DNA from: Citrobacter sp. RHB25-C09 | Lineage (GTDB): Bacteria; Pseudomonadota; Gammaproteobacteria; Enterobacterales; Enterobacteriaceae | Assembly: GCF_013836145.1 (NCBI RefSeq) | Contig: NZ_CP057483.1 | Location: 3,906,001 to 3,970,000 of the forward strand | Reading direction: 5' to 3' | Length of the DNA stretch: 64,000 bases | Made by a program: the position numbers and the translations under genes | Part shown: positions 1 through 8,131 of the stretch, piece after piece | How positions within the stretch are numbered: position 1 is the stretch's first letter | How the letters are laid out: each line of letters begins with the position of its first letter | The notes under the pieces: generated by a model | The model's input: the letters and a program-made list of their open reading frames with translations, nothing else | Databases searched by the model: none | Told to the model about the DNA's origin: nothing

Positions 1-588
1 AAAATCACCGGCGCTGACGTGTTGCCCGGTTGATTCCAGCGAAGCCATAAAATTCATTTCACTGTCCCCAGGATTAATCAGCCAGGGAGCGTGGGTCTGC
101 CCCACATTAAGCGCATTTCCACCGTGGTCCAGCAAACGCACGCCTGCGCCGCGCGAACTGCCCGTGGTTTGTAACAACTGGGAATTATTGACATCCGGTT
201 CGCCAACAAACGACATCTGTACCGCCTGCTCGCCGGTGCTGTAGGCGCGCCAGTCGTTACCGGTGGTACGAGAGGCAATGCTTCTGCGCCCTTGTGATGC
301 GCCCTTCAGACAATCTTTCAGATAGACCTTGAAGCGCACGGGCTCACTGCGATCTCCGGCCTGACGAAAGCGCTGGGCGCTGATCTCACCCATCTCGACG
401 TCCTGAATACGTCCCTGCGTCATCAGCACACAAGGAGAGGCGAAAACCGAGCCGTGAAACCGGACAATGCCGCTATCTTCACTGGCATGACCCTGAGCGC
501 GATGTTGGGACTGCGCCGGAACATCCGCCCAGCTTTGAAACGCGACGCCCAGCGCCAGAAGGGCAACATAGGGAAAAGGATTTTGCAT
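1..588 (-). CDS. Fimbrial subunit protein, 3' end cut by window edge
   Basis: The reading frame starts at the ATG at 588 and stays open for 196 codons to base 1, so the C-terminus lies outside the window. The product has a short hydrophobic signal-like N-terminus ending near SWADVPA. A pilin-like domain follows, with a cysteine pair (SPCVLM and KDCLKG) as in type 1-family subunits that are secreted and assembled by a chaperone and usher. It starts 18 bases after the chaperone stop, so it is a later gene of the same operon. A minor subunit is more likely than the adhesin, because the domain is single-pilin sized. Family membership is clear; the specific role is inferred. Confidence 0.75.
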   Translation of the reverse strand, partial: MQNPFPYVALLALGVAFQSWADVPAQSQHRAQGHASEDSGIVRFHGSVFASPCVLMTQGRIQDVEMGEISAQRFRQAGDRSEPVRFKVYLKDCLKGASQGRRSIASRTTGNDWRAYSTGEQAVQMSFVGEPDVNNSQLLQTTGSSRGAGVRLLDHGGNALNVGQTHAPWLINPGDSEMNFMASLESTGQHVSAGDF

Positions 589-606
589 TGTCAGGTTCCT
601 TCTTGA

Positions 607-1350
607 TTAGCCCTGCTGTGCAGGCGGCAACGCTTTACAGGTATTGCCATCGCAACGATATTTCAGTTCCGGATGGCCGCCATAATCATTCACGTACATC
701 ATGGAGAACTGGCCTACACCGCCTTCCGTCACCGCAAACTGCTGACTGGACTTTGGTGCAATCATGATCCCCGGGAAACGGGTGATCTTCTGTCCGGCGC
801 CTTTCGACAGCCCAAGGATCGTGATGTAGTAAGGCGTCGGGTTTTGGGCGGTCATCTGGTTGCCGTTTTTATGGAAGACCACCTGGTCCTGCCAGACTTC
901 GCTTTTACTCTTCGGGATCACGGCTGCCGGGCGGTAAAACAATTTGATGCGCGACTGCATGGCTAACTGCAACGTGTTCGGCTTATCCGGCTTCGGCGGG
1001 ATCTCTCTGACGTTGAGGTAAAACAGGCTCTCGCGATCCTGCGGCAGCTTCTCAATGCCTGCCGTTTTGGTCACGCGTGCGATCCCTTTCTGCCCACCGT
1101 TGATCCGCTGTAACGGCGGTAACACAATCAGCGGCGACGTGATTTTTTTACCGTTCTCGTCTTCCACCCACGATTGCGCCAGGAAAGGGATCTCTGGGCT
1201 GGTGTTAGACAGATTCGCACTCGACGATGCATCTTTTTCCGTAATAATGACGCGAGTACGATCCAGGGAGACCCCCGCTTGCGCATGGCCCGCAATCGTA
1301 CCCAGCACCAACGCCGCCATCAGGTATCCGTTATGTCTTTTCTTGCTCAT
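607..1350 (-). CDS. Periplasmic fimbrial chaperone (PapD/FimC family)
   Basis: The 247-residue product has a signal peptide ending near GHAQA and the two immunoglobulin-like domains of PapD-type chaperones. Diagnostic stretches are LFYLNVREIPPKP and RIKLFYRPAA, which correspond to the family's G1-strand and subunit-binding region. These proteins cap pilin subunits in the periplasm by donor-strand complementation and deliver them to the usher. The length is normal for the family. It sits 43 bases downstream of the usher gene and upstream of another pilin gene, a standard chaperone-usher order. The exact fimbrial type cannot be named from the sequence alone. Confidence 0.93.
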   Translation of the reverse strand: MSKKRHNGYLMAALVLGTIAGHAQAGVSLDRTRVIITEKDASSSANLSNTSPEIPFLAQSWVEDENGKKITSPLIVLPPLQRINGGQKGIARVTKTAGIEKLPQDRESLFYLNVREIPPKPDKPNTLQLAMQSRIKLFYRPAAVIPKSKSEVWQDQVVFHKNGNQMTAQNPTPYYITILGLSKGAGQKITRFPGIMIAPKSSQQFAVTEGGVGQFSMMYVNDYGGHPELKYRCDGNTCKALPPAQQG

Positions 1351-1393
1351 TTTTGGCCTTTTATTACAGTGAGATAACTCGTTCTTGCTGCGC

Positions 1394-3868
1394 TTAACGA
1401 CACGGCAATAATGTGTCCGGACGTGAACCCTCCGCGCCGGGCGGTATCGTGACCTTGCACTGCTGCTTCCCGCCCCACATCACGTTCAGTGTTTCGTTGG
1501 CGTTCACACCCGCAAGCCAGGCCTGCCCGTCTTCCAGAACCATCGCGACGCTGACGCCATCGGCGTTGTAAATTTCTGCGCCAAACGGCGGTACGCTTCC
1601 GTCGGCAAGGCGCAGAGTGCCCATCATCTTCATCCCTTTCGCCATACCGAAGGCCTGGTAACCAATGGCCCCTTCGGTGAGAGTCGTCGTGCTGATGGCT
1701 TTTGACGGTTCGATATCGTTGGCCATCGCATCCACATCCACGCGGGTATCGAAGCTGTTGTAACTCACCACATCCGGTACGACGGCGATGCCGAAACGGT
1801 TGGTTCGCGACTTCTCGCCGTTGAGCGGCACGCCACCAATGCCGTTGGTATCCACCATTACGCGGGCGGTATTGATCGTCGCGCCGCTGTTGTGCATCGC
1901 CGCGCCATGCCGGGTGGCGGTAAAGCCGCCGCGCAGAGTCGTGCTCAGCGCCATGTACTCGTTTTGCTGGTAGCTGGCGTTGGTGTTGATTTCGGCAAGT
2001 TGTGAACGATGCTGGTAGTAGCCATCGACGCTCACGTTGCCGTCCTGGCTGGCGCCTGCACGAATACGCCACAGGTTGTTGTAATCGCTGTTGTCGGTGT
2101 ACGACGCCATCGGGCTGGTTCTGCCGTTGTTGGTCTGAACATCCAGCCCCGCCCACTTGTTGTCGCCAATCGGCACGGAGAGGGAGAAAGAGATGGAGTC
2201 ATCCTTGCGCCCTTTGTAGTCGGTACGGTAGGCAGAAAGGTTAGCCGTGATACCGCTGATGGCGCCTATACGGAAAGAACGTCCCATCGACATGCCGTAA
2301 CGATCCTGGCTGCGTCTGTCCCAGTAGTTCTGGTGCGTCCAGGTGAGAAAAACGGTGGTTGCCATGCTGGGATCATCGGCCCAGAACGTTTTATTACCGG
2401 TGATGGTGTAGAGCTCTTTTTCCCGGCCGATATGGTCATAGCCCTGATAACGCTCGTCGAGGTATTGCGCCATCGTGCGGAAATCTTCCTGCGAGAAGCG
2501 ATAGCCCGCGAAGGTGATGGAGCTGTTGTAGTCATCAAACGTTTTGGCGTAGCTCAGTTTGTAAGAGGTGCCTTTCAGACGTTCGCCGTCTGGCTCGCGG
2601 CTCCATGACTCCGTGGCGTCCACAGAAATCGCGCCAAAGGCGCTTAAATCACGGCCGATACCCAGCGCCACGGCGGTGTACTCTTCGCCCGAGGACTGCA
2701 AGCCGCCGTACAGCGACCAGGCGTTGGTCACACCCCAGGAGAAATCACCGGAAACGAAAGTTGGCCCCTGAAGCGTGTGGTTATAACGTGAAGGCGTACC
2801 GCCAGAAATGTTGTAGCGTACGTAGCCCGGACGCGTGAGGTAAGGAATATTGGCGGTGTTGACCTGGAAAGTAGAGACGGAACCATCCTGTTCCTCCACC
2901 CGCACATCGAGCACGCCGCGTACTGAACTGCGCAAATCCTGAATGTTGAACGGCCCGGCAGGTACGGTCGTTTCGTAAATCACCCGTCCGCTCTGGCTGA
3001 CCGTGACTTTAGCGTTGGTGCGGGCAATACCATGAATTTCAGGAGCATAACCCTGTAATGCCGGCGGCAGCATCCGCTCGTCGCTGGCGAGGTTGGCCCC
3101 GGTGAAGCGCACCGTGTCAAACACCTGTGAGTTGAGGTAGATCTCACCGAGCGTCAGTTTCGCCGCCATCATCGGCAGCGGACGATAGGCGTAAATCTGA
3201 TTCCATTCGAAATCAAACTGATGGTTCTGGCTGTAATAGCTGGTCTGGTACTCGCCGCGCACGCGCCAGCCGCCGATGTTGGCTCCTGCCTGTCCATAGC
3301 CGGAAATCGAACTGTAGTTTTCGTTGTCATTAAACTGGCGAGTTAACTGTCCGTTCAGGCTGTAGTCAAAAATAAGCCCTGCGACCCCTTCGTCCCAGCG
3401 TTCAGGCGGCGTCCAGTTAGGATCGTTGTACTTCATCCAGGCCTGGGGCACGGTGATTTCCAGCACCCCGGCGTAGTTGGTTAACTTTGCCCCAGGTAAA
3501 CTTTGCAGCGAGTAGCAGTTTTCGTAAACCTGAGTAACCTGAAGGCGCGCCTCTTCTTTCAGCGCCAGCTTGTCCAGCAGATCGCCGTTGATGCACGGCA
3601 GCGTGCGCTTGCCTTCAGGGGAGTCGATGTAACGAATTTTCTCCTGGCCGACCGGTTGCCCGTTAATACGGATATCCAGCAGGTAATCGCCAGGGGTAAT
3701 ATAGTTATCTGTCGCAAAGCGCGTCAGATCAATTCGAGTACGATCCGCAGCATCCAGGACATCGGTATTAAATTCCACGCTATCTTCAGCCCATGTCGTC
3801 GCTGAGTAACAGCAACTCATGACCTGAAGTGCAATGATGGTGATTTTAGTTTTTAATTTAACCGACAT
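1394..3868 (-). CDS. Outer-membrane fimbrial usher (FimD/PapC family)
   Basis: The 824-residue product has an N-terminal signal peptide ending around TTWAED. The periplasmic N-domain begins VEFNTDVLDAADR, and a long beta-barrel region carries typical usher motifs such as ELPPALQGYAPE-like MLPPALQGYAPEIHG and VPAGPFNIQDL. The C-terminus is a small domain ending in a Cys-containing tail (DTLLPCR). Ushers form the outer-membrane pore that accepts chaperone-subunit complexes and orders pilus assembly. At 824 residues it is slightly shorter than FimD but within the family range and intact. It lies between a minor pilin gene and the chaperone gene in the same operon. Confidence 0.95.
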   Translation of the reverse strand: MSVKLKTKITIIALQVMSCCYSATTWAEDSVEFNTDVLDAADRTRIDLTRFATDNYITPGDYLLDIRINGQPVGQEKIRYIDSPEGKRTLPCINGDLLDKLALKEEARLQVTQVYENCYSLQSLPGAKLTNYAGVLEITVPQAWMKYNDPNWTPPERWDEGVAGLIFDYSLNGQLTRQFNDNENYSSISGYGQAGANIGGWRVRGEYQTSYYSQNHQFDFEWNQIYAYRPLPMMAAKLTLGEIYLNSQVFDTVRFTGANLASDERMLPPALQGYAPEIHGIARTNAKVTVSQSGRVIYETTVPAGPFNIQDLRSSVRGVLDVRVEEQDGSVSTFQVNTANIPYLTRPGYVRYNISGGTPSRYNHTLQGPTFVSGDFSWGVTNAWSLYGGLQSSGEEYTAVALGIGRDLSAFGAISVDATESWSREPDGERLKGTSYKLSYAKTFDDYNSSITFAGYRFSQEDFRTMAQYLDERYQGYDHIGREKELYTITGNKTFWADDPSMATTVFLTWTHQNYWDRRSQDRYGMSMGRSFRIGAISGITANLSAYRTDYKGRKDDSISFSLSVPIGDNKWAGLDVQTNNGRTSPMASYTDNSDYNNLWRIRAGASQDGNVSVDGYYQHRSQLAEINTNASYQQNEYMALSTTLRGGFTATRHGAAMHNSGATINTARVMVDTNGIGGVPLNGEKSRTNRFGIAVVPDVVSYNSFDTRVDVDAMANDIEPSKAISTTTLTEGAIGYQAFGMAKGMKMMGTLRLADGSVPPFGAEIYNADGVSVAMVLEDGQAWLAGVNANETLNVMWGGKQQCKVTIPPGAEGSRPDTLLPCR

Positions 3869-3932
3869 GATTTTTCGTCCCGAATAAATCCGTTAAAAAC
3901 GTCCTGCGTCCCGCCACGCTATTTTTATTGTG

Positions 3933-4484
3933 TTAGTTGTAGTCCATGAAAAATTGAGCAACCGCAGTGAACTCGCCGGCCTTGATATATTGATCAATCG
4001 GCACCAGTGATGCGGAAAATTGTAAATCGTTATCCTTCTCGCTCAGTTCGTATCCCGGCGAGGGTTGGCCAATCGTTAATATTTCCCCCTGACTGTCACG
4101 TAAACGGATGCCAAATCCATCGGCTTCACCGTTAATGATTAACGCGGTTGGATCAGATGCCGCAGCACTTCCTAAAAAGGTGACCCTGGCATAAGGATAA
4201 AGCGAACCATCGTTGCCTCTTTTCACCATGGAACATCCGATAAGGCGAACCCGGAATGGGCGCGTGATATTCCCTTCATCGTTGCGGTTAATCAGGCTGG
4301 CGGAGACTTCGCCGAACTCAACCTCCACGTCGCGTGTGTTAGGATCGATACTGCATGCCGCTTCAATCAGCTCACCGCTCATGGCAAATTTACCCATCGT
4401 CACGGTAGAGGGGGCTGCAGCAGACGTAAAGCCGACTAGGGCACACAAATAAAGCGGCAATGTCAGTGCGTTGCTTAATTTCAT
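3933..4484 (-). CDS. Minor fimbrial subunit (type 1 pilin family)
   Basis: I place the start at the ATG at 4484 (MKLSNALTLPLYL) because AGGGAG sits about 9 bases upstream. An in-frame ATG 21 bases earlier would add a non-signal sequence. The product of about 183 residues has a signal peptide, then a pilin domain with paired cysteines (EAACSID and LIGCSMV) and a C-terminal pilin signature ending AQFFMDYN, typical of chaperone-bound beta strands. It follows a hairpin downstream of the major pilin, which suggests lower expression than the major subunit. It is probably a minor or tip-connecting subunit; that role is inferred. Confidence 0.85.
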   Translation of the reverse strand: MKLSNALTLPLYLCALVGFTSAAAPSTVTMGKFAMSGELIEAACSIDPNTRDVEVEFGEVSASLINRNDEGNITRPFRVRLIGCSMVKRGNDGSLYPYARVTFLGSAAASDPTALIINGEADGFGIRLRDSQGEILTIGQPSPGYELSEKDNDLQFSASLVPIDQYIKAGEFTAVAQFFMDYN

Positions 4485-4520
4485 TCCATCGCTCCCTGGT
4501 TCCATTCATACCGATAAATA

Positions 4521-4543
4521 AGTGCGGGATTTGCTCCCGCACT
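4521..4543 (-). terminator. Intercistronic hairpin after major pilin (attenuator)
   Basis: A perfect 9-bp stem (AGTGCGGGA / TCCCGCACT) encloses a 5-base loop. It lies 17 bases past the major pilin stop and upstream of the minor subunit start. On the transcribed strand it is followed by TATTTAT rather than a strong U-run, so partial termination or mRNA stabilisation is more likely than full termination. Hairpins at this position are common in fimbrial operons and set the excess of major subunit. Confidence 0.7.
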
Positions 4544-4559
4544 CAGCACTTCTGCACAA

Positions 4560-5090
4560 TTACTGGTAAGTAATCTCGAAGTTAACCGTTGACTGGAATG
4601 CACCAGCCATCACGGTGTTGGCAGCGTTGTCAGCTTTCAGGTAGGCAACAAACGGAATGGTGTTAGTGCCGTTAACCAGCTGAACTGCTGTAGTACCCTG
4701 GCCCCAAACCACATCCTGGCTGGCGCTGTCACGCAGGCCGATACCGGCACCGGAAGCTGTACCAGAAGTGAACGCAGCCAGCGTTGCATCACCTGGGTTG
4801 ATGCTGGTTGGGTTGTAGGCGACAACAGCGGAGGTCGCAACGGTGGTGTCACAGTGCTGCAGTTCGATGTTCTGATGTACGTTACCCGCACGGGCACCGT
4901 TAGCCAGTGCAGAAACAGGAACCTGACCAAAATCAACGGTCACCGGGCTGGAACCTGGTGCCAGGCCACATGCGGTATTCACCAGTTCACCCTGGAATTC
5001 GATCTGGCCATTTGTCGTGTCAGCTAAAACAGACATAGAACCCAGCGCAGCAGTGAAAGCAACAGCAATAGCAACTTTATTCATTTTCAT
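4560..5090 (-). CDS. Major fimbrial subunit (type 1 pilin family)
   Basis: The start is taken at the ATG at 5090 (MKMNKVAIAVAF), which has AGGAAA 6 bases upstream and opens a classic signal peptide ending SVLADT. The frame remains open further upstream but without pilin-like sequence. The mature protein of about 155 residues is a small Ala/Thr/Gly-rich pilin with a cysteine pair (VNTACGLA and ELQHCDTT) and a C-terminal FQSTVNFEITYQ, the donor strand recognised by the chaperone. As first gene of the operon, followed by an attenuator-like hairpin, it is the likely structural major pilin. Confidence 0.92.
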   Translation of the reverse strand: MKMNKVAIAVAFTAALGSMSVLADTTNGQIEFQGELVNTACGLAPGSSPVTVDFGQVPVSALANGARAGNVHQNIELQHCDTTVATSAVVAYNPTSINPGDATLAAFTSGTASGAGIGLRDSASQDVVWGQGTTAVQLVNGTNTIPFVAYLKADNAANTVMAGAFQSTVNFEITYQ

Positions 5091-5484
5091 AACAATTTCC
5101 TGTTTGTACCAATATCCTGAGAAATAAAGAGTCATTATGTCGCGATCGTTATTTCGCTTGGTTACTAACAACTCTCTGTTTTGTTCCGGTAACGTCCTGG
5201 TATTAATTAACCCTGTATGGTTCAGCATTAATTAGCGCCACTCCCTTGAACTGATTGAAATGCTAGCAAAGGAAAATTTCACCACAAAGCACTACGTTTG
5301 CTGTGGAATACATACGCATTGTTAACTCGCAGGAATAAGAACGGCAGATTTATATCTCGCGAAGCGGTGTGAATAATCTTAATAGCGAGAGGGATTTTCC
5401 GGGGAAATTAGAAACAGCAGAAAATGAACATTAAGATATTTCATAAAATATAGCTGAAACTGGAAATATTGGAAATTTTTTAAT
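5091..5484 (-). promoter_or_regulatory. AT-rich leader/promoter region of the fimbrial operon
   Basis: These 394 bases lie between the NapF-like gene and the major pilin gene, both on the minus strand, and must carry the fimbrial promoter. The stretch is AT-rich with several possible -10 sequences, none clearly superior. I saw no fimS-like inverted repeats flanking an invertible segment, no adjacent recombinase gene, and no pap-like pair of spaced GATC sites. Phase variation by those mechanisms is therefore not supported. Confidence 0.4.
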
Positions 5485-6027
5485 TTAGCTGCGTAATTCC
5501 AGACGCACCGCTTCTACATCACATTGAACCAGACACTCACCGCAGCCGTTACAGCGTTCAGTATCCACCATGGGTATTCCCGCGTGGTCAAATGTGCAGG
5601 CCAGCTCCGGACAATGCTCGGCGCACTGATGGCATGGCCGGGTTGGATTCAGACAGGCATTACTGAAAACAGGACGTAACGCGGTGTCAAAGCGGCTCTG
5701 CGGCCGGAGCGCTTGCGGCTCACAGGCAGCGATACACAAACCGCAGCCATCACAGCTGGCATACTCAATTGCCAACTGGGGAAAACCATCATCGTGCTGC
5801 TGCAAAATACCCATCGGGCAAGCCTCAATGCACGCGTTGCACTGCGTACACTGGCGCCGAAATTGCGCATCCGGGAGAGCACCCGGCGGCAAAGGATGAA
5901 CGGGATGAGAAGACGATGTCTGCGGGGTCGACTGTTTCGCCGCGCTGACAAACGCACGAAACAGCCCACGCCGACTGACGTGTCGGTGGGTCATGAGTTC
6001 CTGATAATATTTTTCCGATTTGCCCAT
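5485..6027 (-). CDS. NapF-like 4Fe-4S ferredoxin-type protein
   Basis: The 180-residue protein has three ferredoxin-like cysteine clusters: CTQCNACIEACP, CDGCGLCIAACEP and CNGCGECLVQCD. There is an additional Cys-rich stretch (NACLNPTRPCHQCAEHCP). This arrangement and the N-terminal SRRGLFRAF resemble NapF, a cytoplasmic iron-sulfur protein that helps mature the Tat-exported Nap molybdoenzyme. Its start codon overlaps the stop of the DmsD-like gene by one base (ATGA), so the two are translationally coupled. Here it probably assists maturation of, or electron flow to, the DmsA-like reductase; that assignment is inferred from context. Confidence 0.82.
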   Translation of the reverse strand: MGKSEKYYQELMTHRHVSRRGLFRAFVSAAKQSTPQTSSSHPVHPLPPGALPDAQFRRQCTQCNACIEACPMGILQQHDDGFPQLAIEYASCDGCGLCIAACEPQALRPQSRFDTALRPVFSNACLNPTRPCHQCAEHCPELACTFDHAGIPMVDTERCNGCGECLVQCDVEAVRLELRS

Positions 6028-6620
6028 CAGAAAAACAGCCGTCTGACTGTCGGCTTCAGCCCCTGCTGGTGCACAACATCCTGTAAATAGCAGGTAGCCA
6101 CGGCGGCCAGACGGGCATAGAAGGGACTGATGGCGTTATCCTGCAACCGTTCAAGATACCGGTATCCCCACGGGAGCAGGTGCTCAGCGAAAAGCTGATT
6201 TGCCGCAGCGTCGTTGCCCGCCTCTAACAGCGCGCTAAAGGCGAGGAGCATCAGGCCGAACTGATCTTCAGGTTCTTTTTGTTGCGTCTCAAAAACCATA
6301 CCCTGCGCACGTAAAAACTGGCGGTACTCTGCCGTTGTTTCACCCATCAGCAGATTATCTTTTTCCAGATACACGGAGCCCCACGGCGGCACCGGCATTT
6401 CACCCTGACCTTCAAACAGGACGGAAAATTGCCAGGCGAACGCGGCCTCATCCGGCACAGGCCAGTCAGCACAAAGGTGCGCTATTTTCTGCACGTCGCG
6501 CCAGGGATAAAGCTCTGGCAGCGTTGGCAGACAGTCGAAAAGCGCCTTCACCTCGGGCCTTTGCGGAGAGTAATAAAACAGTGCACCGAAGATGCGCGGT
6601 AAGACAGCACTGGGGGTCAT
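6027..6620 (-). CDS. TorD/DmsD-family molybdoenzyme maturation chaperone
   Basis: The 197-residue, mostly helical protein carries the family signature around FSVLFEGQGEMPVPPWGSVY, followed by acidic PEDQFGLML. TorD/DmsD proteins bind the twin-arginine signal of their cognate reductase and hold it in the cytoplasm until the molybdenum cofactor is loaded. It lies downstream of dmsC-like, separated by a REP element, and overlaps the NapF-like gene by one base. The partner is most likely the DmsA-like subunit of the same operon. It is a paralogue of, not identical to, the E. coli DmsD that serves DmsA/YnfE. Confidence 0.88.
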   Translation of the reverse strand: MTPSAVLPRIFGALFYYSPQRPEVKALFDCLPTLPELYPWRDVQKIAHLCADWPVPDEAAFAWQFSVLFEGQGEMPVPPWGSVYLEKDNLLMGETTAEYRQFLRAQGMVFETQQKEPEDQFGLMLLAFSALLEAGNDAAANQLFAEHLLPWGYRYLERLQDNAISPFYARLAAVATCYLQDVVHQQGLKPTVRRLFF

Positions 6621-6640
6621 GTGGGAAACTCCTGAATTTA

Positions 6641-6720
6641 TGCCTGATGGCGCTACGCTTATCAGGCCTACGGGGTGATGGACCTGTAGGCCGGATAAGG
6701 CGCAAGCCGCTATCCGGCGA
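6641..6720. repeat. REP/BIME element between dmsC-like and dmsD-like genes
   Basis: Two REP units face each other: TGCCTGATGGCGCTACGC followed by TTATCAGGCCTACG, then TGTAGGCCGGATAAGG and GCTATCCGG. The pair can fold into a long hairpin in the operon mRNA and may protect the upstream dmsABC message or reduce downstream expression. Confidence 0.9.
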
Positions 6721-6727
6721 TGTTAGG

Positions 6728-7501
6728 TTACATCGGCAACGTCCACAGGTTGTAGAACGCAATTCGGCCAACCAGTTCAGCGGCGATAACTGCCACTGCC
6801 GTCACCGCGAGGATCGCCGGATTCGCCTTCAGACGTACCCAGATCACAACCCCAACAATGCCCAGCGCCAGCAGCGCAGCCTGTGCGGTAAACCAGTTTG
6901 TTTGCGCGGCAGTTAACACGCCATCCGCACTCATAAGCGTCGATATATACCCTGAACGCAGGCAGAAGCTGACCAGGATCGCCAGTACGCTAACCAACAG
7001 CCCCAGACGCAGGCCAAATAGCGCTGCCAGCATTCCGCCGCCAATCAGTGCCGTCAGGATCATCATCACCGTGGTGTAAGAGGAACGCCACGTCACTACC
7101 GTCGGTAGCTGGTAAATCTGCGGGATCGCCAGGATAAAGACCACGCCGACTGCCGCCGCCAGCCATACCAGTGCTTTACACAGCCCGTTCGTGCCACGGC
7201 TGATTAGCAGTCCGAGAGAGCCCAGGCCGCCAAGCGCAGCAAACGCTGCCGACAACGCAATTTCGTTGCTCATCGGTGAATGCCCTACACGAAGCAGCAT
7301 ATTCAACGCGCGCAGCGGCTGGCCGACGTGGAAAATCCCTAACACCACGCCAATACCGAACAGACACATCGCGCAAAACAGCCCGACCGCCATTCGCCGC
7401 GCCTCGATCTGTCCCAGAGTGCCGCCAATCAGCAACAATACAAACGCCCCGACCGCGCTCTGAGTAAAGACAGTGAAAAAGACCAGTGGTAACTCATGCA
7501 T
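6728..7501 (-). CDS. DmsC-like membrane anchor subunit of DMSO-type reductase
   Basis: The 257-residue, very hydrophobic protein has about eight predicted transmembrane segments and begins MHELPLVFFTVFTQSAVGAF, the typical DmsC/YnfH N-terminus. DmsC anchors the catalytic DmsAB dimer to the periplasmic face of the inner membrane and oxidises menaquinol. The start overlaps the end of the dmsB-like gene by 8 bases, which indicates co-translation. Its length is slightly less than that of E. coli DmsC. The terminal electron acceptor of the complex is not determined by this subunit. Confidence 0.92.
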   Translation of the reverse strand: MHELPLVFFTVFTQSAVGAFVLLLIGGTLGQIEARRMAVGLFCAMCLFGIGVVLGIFHVGQPLRALNMLLRVGHSPMSNEIALSAAFAALGGLGSLGLLISRGTNGLCKALVWLAAAVGVVFILAIPQIYQLPTVVTWRSSYTTVMMILTALIGGGMLAALFGLRLGLLVSVLAILVSFCLRSGYISTLMSADGVLTAAQTNWFTAQAALLALGIVGVVIWVRLKANPAILAVTAVAVIAAELVGRIAFYNLWTLPM

Positions 7502-8120
7502 GACGCACCTCCCCGTTATTCACAATGGCGCCTTCCTTGTCGCCCGTCGGCCTGGCCTTCGGATGCGGCTTGATAATCAGGTTCGGATGGGTGAATGACG
7601 CGGCTGGCAGCGGTGCAATCTCATTTTCAGTACCATATTTCGCCCGTAATTCGTCAATCGGGCCGAAATCCAGCGCACGCTGCGGGCAGGAATCTACGCA
7701 AATCGGGCGCAGATTTTGCTGCAGTCTGTCGAGACAGCCGTCGCATTTACGCATCACTTTTGCCTGCGCATCGAACTGCGGCGCGCCGTACGGACAGCGC
7801 ATTTCGCAGTAACGGCAGCCCACACAAACGCTGTCATTCACCAGCACCAGACCATCTTCTTCACGCTTGTGCATCGCGCCGGTTGGGCAACCGGACACAC
7901 ACACCGGATCATCGCAGTGGTTACAGGCGATAGAGAGATAGTAGGTAAAGGTGTCGTTATGCCAGCTATTCCCCTCTTTTACCCAGCTACCGCCGCCATA
8001 TTCATATACGCGGCGGAGCTTCGGACCGACGTCCAGATCTTTATTATCCTTGCAGCTAACCTGACAGGTTTTACACCCTGAGCAGCGCGAGGAGTCTACG
8101 TAAAAACCATACTGTTTCAT
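7494..8120 (-). CDS. DmsB-like 4Fe-4S electron-transfer subunit
   Basis: The 208-residue protein has four ferredoxin-type cysteine groups: CSGCKTCQVSC, CNHCDDPVCVSGCP, CVGCRYCEMRCP, and CDGCLD with a later CVDSCP. This is the DmsB/YnfG pattern of four [4Fe-4S] clusters carrying electrons from the membrane anchor to the molybdenum subunit. It has no signal peptide, in keeping with hitchhiker export alongside the Tat-targeted catalytic subunit. It starts 11 bases after dmsA-like and overlaps dmsC-like. The function is well supported; the substrate specificity of the complex is unknown. Confidence 0.95.
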   Translation of the reverse strand: MKQYGFYVDSSRCSGCKTCQVSCKDNKDLDVGPKLRRVYEYGGGSWVKEGNSWHNDTFTYYLSIACNHCDDPVCVSGCPTGAMHKREEDGLVLVNDSVCVGCRYCEMRCPYGAPQFDAQAKVMRKCDGCLDRLQQNLRPICVDSCPQRALDFGPIDELRAKYGTENEIAPLPAASFTHPNLIIKPHPKARPTGDKEGAIVNNGEVRHA

Positions 8121-8131
8121 GTGGCGGCTCC

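Noticed and set aside
1347..2156. 269-codon frame on the minus strand
   Set aside because: It lies within the fimbrial usher gene in another frame; the product is Gln/Arg-rich with no domain, typical of an out-of-frame shadow.
5091..5484. Possible phase-variable invertible element upstream of the major pilin
   Set aside because: No paired terminal inverted repeats and no recombinase gene nearby.
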